The notes beneath the pieces were generated by a model. The model ran no database searches, was not told the origin of the DNA, and saw only the letters and a program-made list of their open reading frames with translations. Shown here one piece after another: positions 61,391 through 61,766 of a stretch of DNA of 61,766 nt; positions within the stretch are counted from its first letter, which is position 1, and each line of letters begins with the position of its first letter. Source of the DNA: Lachnospiraceae bacterium. Its GTDB lineage: Bacteria > Bacillota > Clostridia > Lachnospirales > Lachnospiraceae. The translations under genes were made by a program, and so were the position numbers. The DNA lies in NCBI GenBank assembly GCA_022769665.1, contig JALEIR010000018.1, positions 1 to 61,766 on the forward strand. The letters are read 5' to 3'.

Positions 61391-61766
61391 ATGACAAATT
61401 ATAAGCTTTTGATTGAATATGACGGCACAAGGTATTACGGCTGGCAGCGGCAGCCCAACCAGAACACCATCCAGGGAAAGCTGGAGAGTGTTTTGTCAGC
61501 CATGTGTCAAAAGGATGTGGAGGTCATCGGTGCCGGACGAACCGACGGCGGTGTACACGCAAAAGGAATGGTGGCAAACGTCAATTTGGAAACGGAGCTC
61601 TCCGCGGAGGAGATTAGGGATTACCTAAACCGTTATCTGCCGGATGACATTGCAGTGTTGGAGGTGAAGGAGGCTTCCCCCAGATTCCATGCGCGGTACA
61701 ATGCCACCGGAAAGACCTACTGCTACACTTGCTTTGACGGGGATGTGAAGCCTGTCTTTGACAGAA
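61391..61766 (+). CDS. truA: tRNA pseudouridine synthase A, 3' partial
   Basis: The first 125 residues of TruA, which makes pseudouridine at positions 38-40 of the anticodon arm. The start MTNYKLLIEYDGTRYYGWQ is diagnostic, and the catalytic Asp lies in GAGRTDGGVHA near residue 53. The frame runs off the right edge after TCFDGDVKPVFDR. AAGGG is 6 bases before the ATG. An overlapping ATG at 61387 is in another frame. Confidence 0.93.
   Translation, partial: MTNYKLLIEYDGTRYYGWQRQPNQNTIQGKLESVLSAMCQKDVEVIGAGRTDGGVHAKGMVANVNLETELSAEEIRDYLNRYLPDDIAVLEVKEASPRFHARYNATGKTYCYTCFDGDVKPVFDR

Noticed and set aside
1..61766. tRNA, rRNA, CRISPR arrays or prophage genes
   Set aside because: I found no clover-leaf sequences, regularly spaced repeats, integrases or phage structural genes in the gaps between genes.

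Overview
The window looks like chromosomal DNA of a gut-type, low-to-moderate GC Firmicute, most probably a Lachnospiraceae. This is inferred from strong AGGAGG-type ribosome binding sites, an IS66 element, a T-box riboswitch, LytTR/DUF3021 and vWA/ECF gene pairs, many lipoprotein binding proteins and the density of glycoside hydrolases. No rRNA, tRNA or CRISPR array was seen. Both edges cut genes: a sugar-binding protein on the left and truA on the right.

Layout. 1-2.2 kb: 3' part of a sugar-binding protein, an acetyltransferase relic and an unknown protein. 2.24-5.05 kb: a complete IS66-family element with a perfect 8-bp target duplication. 5.2-7.0 kb: a GH32 enzyme and a YjbR/alkyltransferase fusion. 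7.1-13.9 kb: spermidine/putrescine transporter potABCD overlapping a GH31 alpha-glucosidase. 13.9-15.0 kb: a decayed UvrA-like gene behind a MerR-like promoter. 15.1-18.9 kb: ThuA-like protein, sugar isomerase and GH36 alpha-galactosidase. 19-23 kb: a diguanylate cyclase, then an ECF sigma gene with an internal amber codon, its putative anti-sigma factor and a vWA lipoprotein. 23.1-25.6 kb: ABC-2 exporter, a shortened LytTR protein and a DUF3021 protein. 25.6-31.9 kb (minus strand): lipoprotein, Ugp-like sugar ABC transporter and an FRG-domain protein. 32-35.5 kb: an RsmH paralogue and a polar amino-acid ABC transporter. 35.7-40.8 kb: GH27, a zinc-ribbon protein, a GH74-like protein, then a deletion scar that joins a truncated sensor kinase to the C-terminal half of a GPH symporter. 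40.8-42.5 kb (minus): HAD hydrolase and LacI regulator. 42.9-48.7 kb: pullulanase, debranching enzyme and alpha-amylase lipoprotein. 48.8-55.4 kb: HTH/TPR regulator, two related lipoproteins (one broken beside an FlhA-like fragment), a YbaK-type protein, a zinc-ribbon protein, a sialate O-acetylesterase and a Dus enzyme. 55.5-57.9 kb: zinc-ribbon membrane protein and TPM protein. 57.9-61.4 kb: a T-box-controlled 2-oxoacid:ferredoxin oxidoreductase operon, then truA.

How it works together. Most of the window serves glycan use. The alpha-amylase lipoprotein works on alpha-glucans outside the cell and the pullulanase and debranching enzyme work inside it, under a LacI regulator. Alpha-galactosidases (GH27, GH36), GH31, GH32, GH74 and the esterase handle other side chains, and the Ugp-like, GPH (broken) and partial sugar systems are importers. 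Amino-acid and polyamine uptake sit alongside. The T-box predicts that the ferredoxin-linked oxidoreductase responds to uncharged tRNA-Ile, which points to branched-chain 2-oxoacid metabolism. Several genes carry visible damage: sigma amber codon, LytTR deletion, UvrA-like relic, kinase/symporter fusion and broken lipoprotein.

The most interesting items are the Ile-type T-box on the oxidoreductase operon, the MerR-like operator inside a larger palindrome, the FlhA-like fragment, and the overlapping divergent promoters between the FRG-domain and RsmH-like genes. I found no clearly new multi-gene system.
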